DNA from: Odoribacteraceae bacterium | Lineage (GTDB): Bacteria > Bacteroidota > Bacteroidia > Bacteroidales > Marinifilaceae | NCBI GenBank assembly: GCA_031276355.1 | Contig: JAISNC010000089.1 | Coordinates: 1 to 34,932 of the forward strand | Reading direction: 5' to 3' | Length of the DNA: 34,932 bases | Shown: one piece after another, positions 10,866 to 18,011 of the stretch | How the letters are laid out: each line of letters opens with the position of its first letter | How positions within the stretch are numbered: position 1 is the stretch's first letter | Notes under the pieces: model-generated | The model's input: the letters and a program-made list of their open reading frames with translations, nothing else | Databases searched by the model: none | What the model was told of the DNA's origin: nothing | Made by a program: the position numbers and the translations under genes

Positions 10866-11879
10866 TCAATGCATGATTTTAAACACGAGTTCGCGTAGCA
10901 ATTCGCCGTCGGGAATGGTGATGTTCCCGATGCCCTTGGCTTTCATGTCACACTCCCGGAGCCACGTGATGACGCGGGCGCATTTCATGGCGCTGTATTG
11001 ACGGGCCCCCTCGGTATAATCCTCGATGAAGTAGGTGGAGATACCGAGCAGGCGGGCGATCTCCTGCGGGTTGGAGAGGCCCTTCCCCCGGTAGTGATAG
11101 GTCAGCAGGTTGCGGAAATAGTTGAAGAGGCTGGCGATCGTTAGCACCAGCGGGTTGTTTTTGGGATTCGCCTCGAAATAGTTAATGATCCGGTTCGCCT
11201 TCAGGTGATCCTTCCGGATGATGGCCGAGAGCAACTCGAAGGAGTTGAACTCCTTGCTAATGCCCACGTGCTCCTCGACCAGCTCCTCCCTGATCTCGCC
11301 TTGAACGGGCAGGAGCATTAACTTGTCCAGCGCGTTGGCCACCCGGGTCAGGTTCCGGCCGAGGCTTTCGGCCAATATCCGGGCGGCTTTCGGCGAGATG
11401 GCGCGGTTTTTCTCCTTGCAGTAAGCGTGGATCCACGCGGGCACCTTGTTCTCGTAGAGTTTGGCCGCGTCGAGATAGACGCAGTGCGGGGAGTTGCCCA
11501 GTTTCTTGAACACCTCTTTTCGCTTGTCCGCTTTTTTATCCTTGTAAAGAAAGACGAGGATCGTGGTCGGCTGAAAACGATCGATATAGGGTACCAGCTT
11601 CTCGAAATCTTTATCCGCGATGTTTTGTGCCTCTTTGACTATGACCACTTGCCGTGCCGCCATCATCGGGAACCGGCGGGCGATGTCGACGATTTGAGAC
11701 ATCGTGACCTCGTTCCCGTATACGATCATCAGGTTCAGTATCTTCTCCTCCTCCGGCAAGGCCCGCACCTCGATCTCTTCGGCAACCTTATCAATAAAAT
11801 AAGGCTCCTCGCCCGACAAGAAGTAGATCGGCTCGAACTTCCCGCTTTTTATTTCCGCGATGATCTTTTCGTATTCCAT
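10866..11879 (-). CDS. holA: DNA polymerase III, delta subunit
   Basis: A 337-residue HolA homologue of normal length. It opens with IKSGKFEPIYFLSGEEPYFIDKV, the remnant P-loop region of the clamp-loader fold; FLSGEEPYF is characteristic. The middle reads RQVVIVKEAQNI and TTILVFLYKDKKADKRKEVFK, and the lid and collar regions follow (ARILAESLGRNLTRVANALDKL, LLSAIIRKDHLKANRIINYF). The delta subunit opens the sliding clamp during loading in the replisome. No clear Bacteroidota promoter is seen in the AT-rich upstream DNA, though an inverted repeat (GTACT-N8-AGTAC) lies at 11910-11927. gmhB follows directly. Confidence 0.92.
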   Translation of the reverse strand: MEYEKIIAEIKSGKFEPIYFLSGEEPYFIDKVAEEIEVRALPEEEKILNLMIVYGNEVTMSQIVDIARRFPMMAARQVVIVKEAQNIADKDFEKLVPYIDRFQPTTILVFLYKDKKADKRKEVFKKLGNSPHCVYLDAAKLYENKVPAWIHAYCKEKNRAISPKAARILAESLGRNLTRVANALDKLMLLPVQGEIREELVEEHVGISKEFNSFELLSAIIRKDHLKANRIINYFEANPKNNPLVLTIASLFNYFRNLLTYHYRGKGLSNPQEIARLLGISTYFIEDYTEGARQYSAMKCARVITWLRECDMKAKGIGNITIPDGELLRELVFKIMH

Positions 11880-12095
11880 GGTGACATGCCTGTTTTCCTT
11901 GTCGCGAATGTACTAAATTTTCAGTACAAAATCGTTCAGAAAGGCGGCACGGCAACCATTTTCGGCACGGCAATCGAATGGTTGAATTTTGCCGCAGTTG
12001 TGCTGATATGTCAAAAAACAAAACAGGGCATATGCCGATTGCGGTTTATAGCCACTTGCCCGCCTATACAGAGAAATCAGGCCGTTAAATAAATT

Positions 12096-12155
12096 GCCAA
12101 ATTCGGAAACAAAATCATGCCAAATTCGGAAATGAGCTGTCGCCAAATCTGGAAA
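12096..12155 (+). repeat. Three iterons, period 23 bp, upstream of the decayed DUF4143 gene
   Basis: GCCAAATTCGGAAA at 12096 and 12119 and GCCAAATCTGGAAA at 12142 lie in the same orientation exactly 23 bases apart. The third ends 8 bases before the -7 box at 12164, where an activator or repressor would sit. The sequence between the holA start and this array (11880-12095) is AT-rich and shows no gene I can support. Confidence 0.7.
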
Positions 12156-12163
12156 AAGCAGTA

Positions 12164-12171
12164 TAATTTTG
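12164..12171 (+). promoter_or_regulatory. -7 box of the decayed DUF4143 gene
   Basis: TAATTTTG matches TAnnTTTG and lies 19 bases before the ATG at 12191. No TTTG is present in the -33 region, which is instead occupied by the third iteron. Confidence 0.5.
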
Positions 12172-12190
12172 TAGCATATAAAAAAAATAT

Positions 12191-12875
12191 ATGGCAAGAA
12201 ATGGTTATATGTCAAGAATTTGCGACAAAGAACTGTAAGATGTACTCTCTTCGGCAGGAGCAGTGCTAATTGAAGGAGCAAAATGGTGCGGAAAAATAAG
12301 TACAGCCGAAAATAGTGCGAAAAGTAGATTGCTCATGCAAGACCCCGACAAAACAAAAATGTATTTCCACTTACTACAAGGCTGTGCGAAGGATTTTTGT
12401 TGTTGAACCATTACCCGCCTGGTTGCCGAAATTGCGCTCAAAAACAGCTATCCGCACTTCGTCCAAACACCATTTTGTTGACCTTGCTGTCGCCACTTCG
12501 GTAATGAGACTAAATCCCGATGCACTGTTACAGGACTTTAATTATTTTGGCTTTTTATTTGAAGCGCTTTGTACCCGCGACATTCGCATTTACGCTCAAC
12601 ACAATGACGGCGACGTATTTCATTACAGAGATAAAAGTGGTTTGGAAGCCGATTTAATTGTTCATTTACGGGACGGTCGCTGGGGAGCAATCGAAGTAAA
12701 AATGGGCAATAAAGAAATTGAGGAAGCCGCCAAACATTTAATCGCTTTCAAAAACAAAATCAATACCGAAAAAATGCGTGAGCCGTCCTTCCTAATGGTC
12801 TTGACGGGCGGGCAGTTTGCTTATCAGCGCAAAGATGGAGTATATGTTGTTCCGCTTGGGTGTTTGAAGCCGTGA
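12191..12875 (+). pseudogene. Decayed DUF4143-type AAA ATPase gene
   Basis: From the ATG at 12191 the reading MARNGYMSRICDKEL runs into a TAA (12236-12238). The same frame then continues DVLSSAGAVLIEGAKWCGK, AENSAKSRLLMQDPDK to a stop near 12410. This is the N-terminus of the ATPase family with a C-terminal DUF4143 domain; the Walker A motif is altered (GAKWCGKIS where GxxxxGKT/S is expected). After a frame change the C-terminal part follows from about 12410: PAWLPKLRSKTAIRTSSKHHFVD, FGFLFEALCTRDIRIYAQ, DKSGLEADLIVHL, GAIEVKMG, ending at 12875. The central portion (Walker B and sensor regions, perhaps 190 residues) is missing. So there is a nonsense codon, an internal deletion and a frameshift. 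The DUF4143 part keeps the nuclease-like E-AD-EVK pattern. The segment is AT-richer than its surroundings. Confidence 0.85.
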
Positions 12876-13017
12876 AACGCGCGGCATCTATACAATCGTG
12901 GTTTTTCAAGTAAAGTCGCTGTTTTTCACGGGGTTTGTCGCTTTGTGAAATCAGAAGATTTGTTCCGACTCAAGTAGTTATTATGGAGGTGGGGCTTATC
13001 CAAACGCGGGTGAATAG

Positions 13018-13050
13018 AAAAAGAGGTTATCCGTTGTATCGAATAACCTC
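13018..13050 (-). terminator. Terminator of the tRNA-Arg gene
   Basis: On the minus strand GAGGTTAT pairs with ATAACCTC across a 12-base loop, followed by TTTTT (13018-13022). It begins four bases after the tRNA 3' end. The preceding 12876-13017 stretch shows no gene. Confidence 0.75.
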
Positions 13051-13053
13051 TCG

Positions 13054-13126
13054 TGAACTCGGCGGGAGTCGAACCCACAACCTCTTGGGCCGTAACCAAG
13101 TGCTCTATCCATTAAGCTACGAGTCC
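13054..13126 (-). tRNA. tRNA-Arg (anticodon ACG)
   Basis: The cloverleaf can be drawn from the minus strand: acceptor GGACTCG/CGAGTTC, D arm GCTTAATGGATAGAGC, anticodon stem CTTGG/CCAAG with loop TTACGGC (anticodon ACG, read as ICG), T arm GTGGG-TTCGACT-CCCGC and discriminator A. The CCA end is not encoded. A consensus promoter lies upstream and a terminator directly downstream, so it is a single-gene unit. Confidence 0.95.
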
Positions 13127-13147
13127 GTCGCTCGTTTTTTAGCGTGG

Positions 13148-13179
13148 CAAATGTAGTGGTAATCTTTGACCCGTGCAAA
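13148..13179 (-). promoter_or_regulatory. Promoter of tRNA-Arg
   Basis: On the minus strand TTTG (13176-13179), 20 bases, then TACATTTG (13148-13155): a full match to the Bacteroidota primary consensus, 21 bases upstream of the mature tRNA 5' end. Confidence 0.65.
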
Positions 13180-13257
13180 CATTCCGTGTAAAAATAGAGG
13201 GAATAGTTTTTTTTGTTTGAAAATTAACAAACGGGGAGAGCGTTCTAATTTTATTAC

Positions 13258-13265
13258 TATTTTTG
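13258..13265 (+). promoter_or_regulatory. -7 box of the DUF6913-dapA operon
   Basis: TATTTTTG matches TAnnTTTG and lies 35 bases before the ATG at 13301, in an AT-rich stretch. No good -33 TTTG is seen at the standard distance. Confidence 0.45.
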
Positions 13266-13300
13266 TATGAAAGAGATATTTACGTAAGTTGAAGAAAAAT

Positions 13301-13825
13301 ATGTTTGAGAACTTCAAGAAGAATCTGAAAAAGAATAGGTTAGCGAAAAGATCGGTTCACGTGGAGCGGAATTTGTCGTTCCAAAACTTCCAGACGGCCC
13401 GCGCGTGTCTTTTGTTTGGGGTCGAGGGGAGTGTGTCCGCGCTGTCGGTTGAAAACCTGAGGGCCATGCTCGCCGAAAGGATGGAGGTGGAGGTGTTGAT
13501 CCTGGTAGGGGAGAAGGAGCGACCCGCGGTGGAGGAAGTCAAGGGGGCGGTCTACGTGAACGAGGGGGATATTTCGTTCTCCGGCAAGTTCGTGCACGCG
13601 CGACTGCACGAGATGATGCATCGCTCGTACGACCTGTTGATTGATCTCTCGCGTGGCCCGGATCATGTCGGGGATTACCTTCTGCGCTTCTCCATGGCCA
13701 AATGCAAGATCGGCATGGAGCGGGGCGGTTTCCAGTGTGATATTGTTTTCGAGGGAGTCGAAGAGGTGGGGGTGTTGCAAGATCGGTTGAGCGAGTTATT
13801 GGAAAAAATCAAAACACATTCATAG
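13301..13825 (+). CDS. DUF6913 family protein
   Basis: A 174-residue protein that looks like the DUF6913 family, found in Bacteroidota and often next to dapA. It starts with a basic stretch (MFENFKKNLKKNRLAKRS), contains an alternating beta/alpha pattern (ARACLLFGVEG, VEVLILVGEKE, YDLLIDLSRGPDHVGDYLLRFSMAKCKIGMER) and ends in a charged helix. No signal peptide or catalytic motif is seen, so it is cytoplasmic and of unknown function. I chose the ATG at 13301 over the in-frame TTG at 13289. dapA begins after a 3-base gap, so the two are surely translated from one message. Confidence 0.75.
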   Translation: MFENFKKNLKKNRLAKRSVHVERNLSFQNFQTARACLLFGVEGSVSALSVENLRAMLAERMEVEVLILVGEKERPAVEEVKGAVYVNEGDISFSGKFVHARLHEMMHRSYDLLIDLSRGPDHVGDYLLRFSMAKCKIGMERGGFQCDIVFEGVEEVGVLQDRLSELLEKIKTHS

Positions 13826-13828
13826 ATC

Positions 13829-14701
13829 ATGAAAAAATTTTCAGGAGTTGGCGTGGCGCTGGTGACCCCGTTCAGTGGTACCGGCCGGGTGGACGAGGAG
13901 TCGTTGCGCGGGGTGGTCGATCACGTGATCGAGGGAGGCGTTGACTACTTGGTGGTGCTGGGTACCACCTCCGAGGCGGTGACGCTCTCTCGGCAAGAGC
14001 GGGAACACGTGGTGGAGGTGATTGCTGAACAGAACGCGGGGCGCTTGCCGATCGTGATCGGGGTAGGGGGGAATAACACGGCGGCGGTGTTGGAAGATTT
14101 ACGCGTGTTGCCCTATCTGCGGCACGGGGACGCGATCCTGACGGTGACACCGTATTATAATAAACCTACCCAAGAAGGGTTGTATCTCCATTTCAAGGCC
14201 CTCGCCGAGCACGCTCCCCTTCCGTTGATCTTGTACAATGTGCCGGGGAGGTGTTCCGTGAACCTGGTTGCCGAGACAACGTTGCGCTTGGCAAACGAGT
14301 TCGAGAATATCATCGCCGTGAAGGAGGCTACCGGGAATTTCGAGCAAGCTACCGCTATTGCCGCGGGGAAACCGGATAATTTTTTATTGCTTTCGGGAGA
14401 TGACGCGGTGGCTCTGCCGTTTATCTCTGTCGGGGCGGAAGGGGTGATCTCCGTGATCGCTAATGCTTTGCCTTACAAGTTCGCCGCCATGATTCACCAG
14501 GCGCTGGAGGGGGAATTTACCGGGGCAAGGGAGATCCATCTTCAACTGCATCATTTGTACAAGGCTCTTTTCGAGGAGGGCAACCCGGCCGGGGTGAAGG
14601 CTGCCTTGCACGTGCAAGGGGTGATCCGGGAAAATTATTTGCGCCTGCCGCTTTGTCCGGTGAGCGACTCCCTCTACCGGCGGATTCAAGCGGGATTGTG
14701 A
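13829..14701 (+). CDS. dapA: 4-hydroxy-tetrahydrodipicolinate synthase
   Basis: A 290-residue class I aldolase-type TIM barrel of standard length. It condenses pyruvate with aspartate semialdehyde, the first committed step of lysine and diaminopimelate synthesis. Visible signatures are GVGVALVTPF at the start, GTTSEAVTL (pyruvate carboxylate binding), Tyr136 in LILYNVPGR (proton relay), Lys165 in IAVKEATGN (Schiff base with pyruvate) and LLSGDDAVALPFISVGAEGVISV near the end. It is the second gene of the DUF6913-dapA operon. It converges with the ABC transporter gene, leaving 14 bases between the stops. Confidence 0.97.
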   Translation: MKKFSGVGVALVTPFSGTGRVDEESLRGVVDHVIEGGVDYLVVLGTTSEAVTLSRQEREHVVEVIAEQNAGRLPIVIGVGGNNTAAVLEDLRVLPYLRHGDAILTVTPYYNKPTQEGLYLHFKALAEHAPLPLILYNVPGRCSVNLVAETTLRLANEFENIIAVKEATGNFEQATAIAAGKPDNFLLLSGDDAVALPFISVGAEGVISVIANALPYKFAAMIHQALEGEFTGAREIHLQLHHLYKALFEEGNPAGVKAALHVQGVIRENYLRLPLCPVSDSLYRRIQAGL

Positions 14702-14715
14702 TGGCTCTCTCTCTC

Positions 14716-16965
14716 CTATAATTCGTTGGAATACAGGCGACGTAACTGTTTCCGTCTCTTTTTTTGATAGGCCCACAACGCGAGCGCGCCGACCCCGGCG
14801 AGGGGGAAAAAGAAGTTGGTGTACGCGAAAAAGGCGCGCGTGCGATGATCCGTGGGTTTGATGGTTTGGCGCGCGGTATATTTATTCCTGAGTTTGATCA
14901 GCCCGGGGTCGTCGGCCAACCATTCGATCGCGTTCACGGCGAAGCTGATGTTGTCGTAGTGGGCGGGCGAATAGCTGTCGTCCTGCATGAAATCCGCGTC
15001 GGTGATCGTGACGATGGCGCTGTTCGTCTTTTCGTTATGCAAGAGGGCCGCCACGGTGCGTTTCGGTTTGTTGAAATCGCGGGAGGTCATCGTGTTCAAC
15101 GGGTTGAGGATGGCGGGGCTCTCCTTGACCCCGGACATGGAAGAACTTTTGGCCAGCCAGGTGAACGTGTAGGGGAAGAGCGTGGGGAGCGTCTCGATGC
15201 TGCTGGCGTATTCAAGCGAGATGGAGTGCAGGTTGTCCGTGATCGGGTGTTGGCTGAAGTTGATAATGATAGGGGCGTAGGGGAAGTCCCGTCGCTTGGG
15301 AAAAGAGAAGAGAAAACGGGAGGTATGCGCGGCGGGGATGGCGTTGCAACTCCGGTCCACGATGAAGTCATACTTGATCCTCAGGCCGAAGCGTTCTAAC
15401 CAATCCTCGATGCCCACGCGGTTGATAAAGCCGTACGTGGGGGTCAGTTCCACTTTGCCCATCGCGTGATTGAGGGCGATGAAGAGGCGGCCTCCTTGTG
15501 TCGTGTACGCCTCGAGCATGTCAAGTTCCCGGGGGGAGAAACTGTCGGTCGGGCCGATGATACAGATGACTTTATAGCGTGCCAGGTCGCTATCCGGGTG
15601 CATGGACACAGGCTCCACCCCGGCGATGGAGGAGATCTCGCGGACCACCTGGTCGATGTCGTGCAGGCTAAACTCGTTGTGTCCCGTCAGGAAGCCGACG
15701 AGGGGTTTTGCCGTGTCGTCATACTGTTTCAAGGCCCGCGTGAACTCGTATTCTAACGGGGTGAAGGGCCTGATACGGGGGATGGTGGTGGTGTGGTTGC
15801 CTACCTTGATGGTCGCGCCGAACAGGATCGTGCGCAGCTGTACCATCTCGTGGTTGATGGTCTCGTGCGCGATGGGCAGGATGCCTTGTTCCATGGCCGT
15901 GCGTTGTTTCTCCTCCGTGTCGAGGGTGATCACGTTGATCGTGAAGCGATGATGGTGGAGGTTTTTAAACTCTTTTAGCAGGTGGAGGCACTCTCTGCCC
16001 AGTCGACTCTCCTCGGGCGAGAGGCCATCGGAGATGTAGAGGTTGACGGTGATCTCCTCGTGGGCGCGCGCGATGGTGGATTTACTGATCGGGCTGAGGG
16101 AGTAGAGTTTATTGGAGGTTGCGTCGAACCGGAAGAAGAGAAAACACGAGAGGATATTCACCGCGAGCAGCAGGCTGACGTGGCGGTGGAGGGGGGAGAG
16201 AAATCGTTTTTTCGCGCGTGGGGCACGGTAGGAGTTGACCCGGAAGAGGCGATGCCCCGTTCCTACCAGCGATAACGTGATGATGGAACAGAAGTAGATC
16301 AAGTCCCGCGTGTCGATGATCCCGCGGGAGATGTTCCCGAAATGCTCTTCCACGGATAGAAAGTGAAATAGCCTGGAGAAGAGACTCCCCTCGTCTATGC
16401 CCGCGATGCATTGAAAGAGAAACCGGAAGCAGAGGAGAAAAAGAGATCCGGTCAGCAGGGCGATCCGGGCGTCGCGGGTCAACGAGGAGGCGAAGATCCC
16501 GAGGCCGGTGTAGCACCCGGCTACCAATAGAAGTCCCAGGTAACCGCACCACCCGGTGGCGGGGTCTGTATCGCTCAAGAAAAATACCGTGAAATAGTAG
16601 ATGGAGGTGATCAGCAGGAAAAAGGTGGCTTGTACCAGCGCGGCGCAATATTTTCCCCCGATGATGTCCCGGCTTTTGATCGGCTTGGAGAGGAGTAGTT
16701 CCAGCGTGCCCGCCTTGCGTTCGTTGGCGATACTATGCATGGTGAGGCACGGGACAAGCAGGAGGAGGGCGTGTTCCAATACCCGGAATAGTAGATCCAT
16801 GGAGGCTTCCCCGCGGTAAAAAATGTTGAGGTCGGTGAACCAGTAGACCGCCCCGGTGATGCCTGCAAGAAGCCCGAGGAGCAGGTATATAAAGGAGGTG
16901 TTGAGGCTGGCCGTCAGCTCTTTTTGGATGATTGCTTTGATCATGGGCGCGCGGGCTAATGTCAC
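14716..16965 (-). CDS. ABC transporter permease fused to a GldG-like auxiliary domain
   Basis: A 749-residue fusion. Residues 1 to about 245 form an ABC-2 permease of GldF type with about six membrane segments and the typical NERKAGTLELLLSKPI motif. From about residue 262 follows a GldG-like part: membrane segment, FDATSNKLYSLSPISK, a large extracytoplasmic region with ARYKVICIIGPTDSFSPRELDMLEAYTTQGGRLFIALN in the middle, and a last membrane segment (FFFPLAGVGALALWAY) with a basic tail. In Flavobacterium GldF and GldG are separate proteins needed for gliding; in gut Bacteroidales the homologues have no known gliding role. The chosen GTG at 16965 overlaps the ATPase stop as GTGA, which suggests translational coupling. 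An ATG at 16944 (MIKAIIQKE) is a good alternative. Confidence 0.85.
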   Translation of the reverse strand: MTLARAPMIKAIIQKELTASLNTSFIYLLLGLLAGITGAVYWFTDLNIFYRGEASMDLLFRVLEHALLLLVPCLTMHSIANERKAGTLELLLSKPIKSRDIIGGKYCAALVQATFFLLITSIYYFTVFFLSDTDPATGWCGYLGLLLVAGCYTGLGIFASSLTRDARIALLTGSLFLLCFRFLFQCIAGIDEGSLFSRLFHFLSVEEHFGNISRGIIDTRDLIYFCSIITLSLVGTGHRLFRVNSYRAPRAKKRFLSPLHRHVSLLLAVNILSCFLFFRFDATSNKLYSLSPISKSTIARAHEEITVNLYISDGLSPEESRLGRECLHLLKEFKNLHHHRFTINVITLDTEEKQRTAMEQGILPIAHETINHEMVQLRTILFGATIKVGNHTTTIPRIRPFTPLEYEFTRALKQYDDTAKPLVGFLTGHNEFSLHDIDQVVREISSIAGVEPVSMHPDSDLARYKVICIIGPTDSFSPRELDMLEAYTTQGGRLFIALNHAMGKVELTPTYGFINRVGIEDWLERFGLRIKYDFIVDRSCNAIPAAHTSRFLFSFPKRRDFPYAPIIINFSQHPITDNLHSISLEYASSIETLPTLFPYTFTWLAKSSSMSGVKESPAILNPLNTMTSRDFNKPKRTVAALLHNEKTNSAIVTITDADFMQDDSYSPAHYDNISFAVNAIEWLADDPGLIKLRNKYTARQTIKPTDHRTRAFFAYTNFFFPLAGVGALALWAYQKKRRKQLRRLYSNEL

Positions 16966-17879
16966 GTGATGGGGTGAAGAAGCTCCTCCGGGTGGGTGGG
17001 GAGGGGAGTTAATTCAGTGATGTACCAGTGGTTGTCCTGGCACGCGTCGAAGATCGAGGATTCGATAGCGCTCCCTCGCTTGCACCTTAATTCAAGGTGT
17101 TCACCTTCCCGTTCGATGATCCGGTGAATGCCCGGCACGCGACGTAAGACCTCCTTGACCTGTTCGAGATTCCCCCCCTTGATCGATACTTTCAAGCGGA
17201 GATCGATGGAGGTAGACGCTTGTAATTCCCGGGTCGTCTGGTTGGCCACTATCTTGCCGCGGTGCATGATGATCACCCGTTCGCAGGTGGATTCGATTTC
17301 GGTAAGCAGGCGCGAGCCGATGATCACGATTTTCTCTTTCCCCGCGGCGCGGATGATATTCCGGATCCCGGTGCCCTGGTTGGGGTCAAGCCCGGCGGTC
17401 GGTTCATCCAGAAGCAGTACCTCCGGGTCGTGGACGAGCGCTTGGGCGATGCCCAGCCGTTGCCGGCATCCTTTCGAGAGTTCCCCGATGTTTTTGTATT
17501 TCTCGTTTTCAAGCCCGCACGCGGGCATGATCTCCCGTATCCTGGCGCTCGTCCGGTGCCGGGAGACGCGGTACAACGTGCCGATCAAGAGGAGAAAATC
17601 GACCACGTTCATCTTCTCGTACATGGGATTGTGTTCCGCCATGTATCCGATGTGTGCCTTGGCTCGCGTCGCGGGCTCGCGTGTCGCGCGATTAGTAAAA
17701 AAGACGCTCCCCCGGTCGGGATAGAGGATGCCTGCCAGGATCTTCATGGCGGTCGATTTACCTGCCCCGTCGGCTCCCCAAAGCCCGATGATCTCCCCTT
17801 TCCGCGCGTTAAAAGAGAGGGAGTCGATGGCCTTGCGCCGGCCAAAAGATTTCGTTACGTTTTCTACGACAAGTTCCAT
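16962..17879 (-). CDS. ABC transporter ATP-binding protein, GldA-like
   Basis: A 305-residue ATPase. Walker A is GADGAGKST (residues 35-43, Lys41), Walker B is VLLLDEP (154-160) and the H-loop region is replaced by IIGSRLLTEIE. The signature sequence is LSKGCRQR (134-141) instead of LSGGQ. A C-terminal extension of about 85 residues follows the nucleotide-binding domain, as in GldA and other ABC-2 drug or polysaccharide ATPases. It would power the permease encoded directly downstream with a 4-base overlap. The transported substrate is unknown. A -7 box (TAATTTTG, minus strand, 17903-17910) lies 23 bases before the ATG. Confidence 0.9.
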   Translation of the reverse strand: MELVVENVTKSFGRRKAIDSLSFNARKGEIIGLWGADGAGKSTAMKILAGILYPDRGSVFFTNRATREPATRAKAHIGYMAEHNPMYEKMNVVDFLLLIGTLYRVSRHRTSARIREIMPACGLENEKYKNIGELSKGCRQRLGIAQALVHDPEVLLLDEPTAGLDPNQGTGIRNIIRAAGKEKIVIIGSRLLTEIESTCERVIIMHRGKIVANQTTRELQASTSIDLRLKVSIKGGNLEQVKEVLRRVPGIHRIIEREGEHLELRCKRGSAIESSIFDACQDNHWYITELTPLPTHPEELLHPIT

Positions 17880-17902
17880 GTTCTCGGCTTGGTTTGTTAT
17901 CG

Positions 17903-17910
17903 CAAAATTA
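17903..17910 (-). promoter_or_regulatory. -7 box of the GldA-like operon
   Basis: TAATTTTG on the minus strand matches TAnnTTTG, 23 bases upstream of the ATG at 17879. A -33 TTTG is not evident. Confidence 0.4.
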
Positions 17911-18011
17911 GTGACGGAGGCGCGGGTGACGAGGGGGTTTAACTTTTTTTACGCGGGCCATTAACAAGGTTTTCGTTAGTGTTTGTTAATCGTCGCCGCG
18001 TTTGCCGGCCC

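Noticed and set aside
11913-12281. 122-codon minus-strand frame in the AT-rich island
   Set aside because: It covers the iterons, the promoter and the start of the decayed ATPase on the other strand, and the translation shows no domain.
12876-13053. Attachment-site duplication of the tRNA-Arg 3' end
   Set aside because: I looked for GAGTCGAACCC-like sequence across 11880-13050 and found only the tRNA itself.
13289-13300. TTG start for the DUF6913 gene
   Set aside because: The ATG at 13301 gives the basic N-terminus directly, and nothing supports the TTG.
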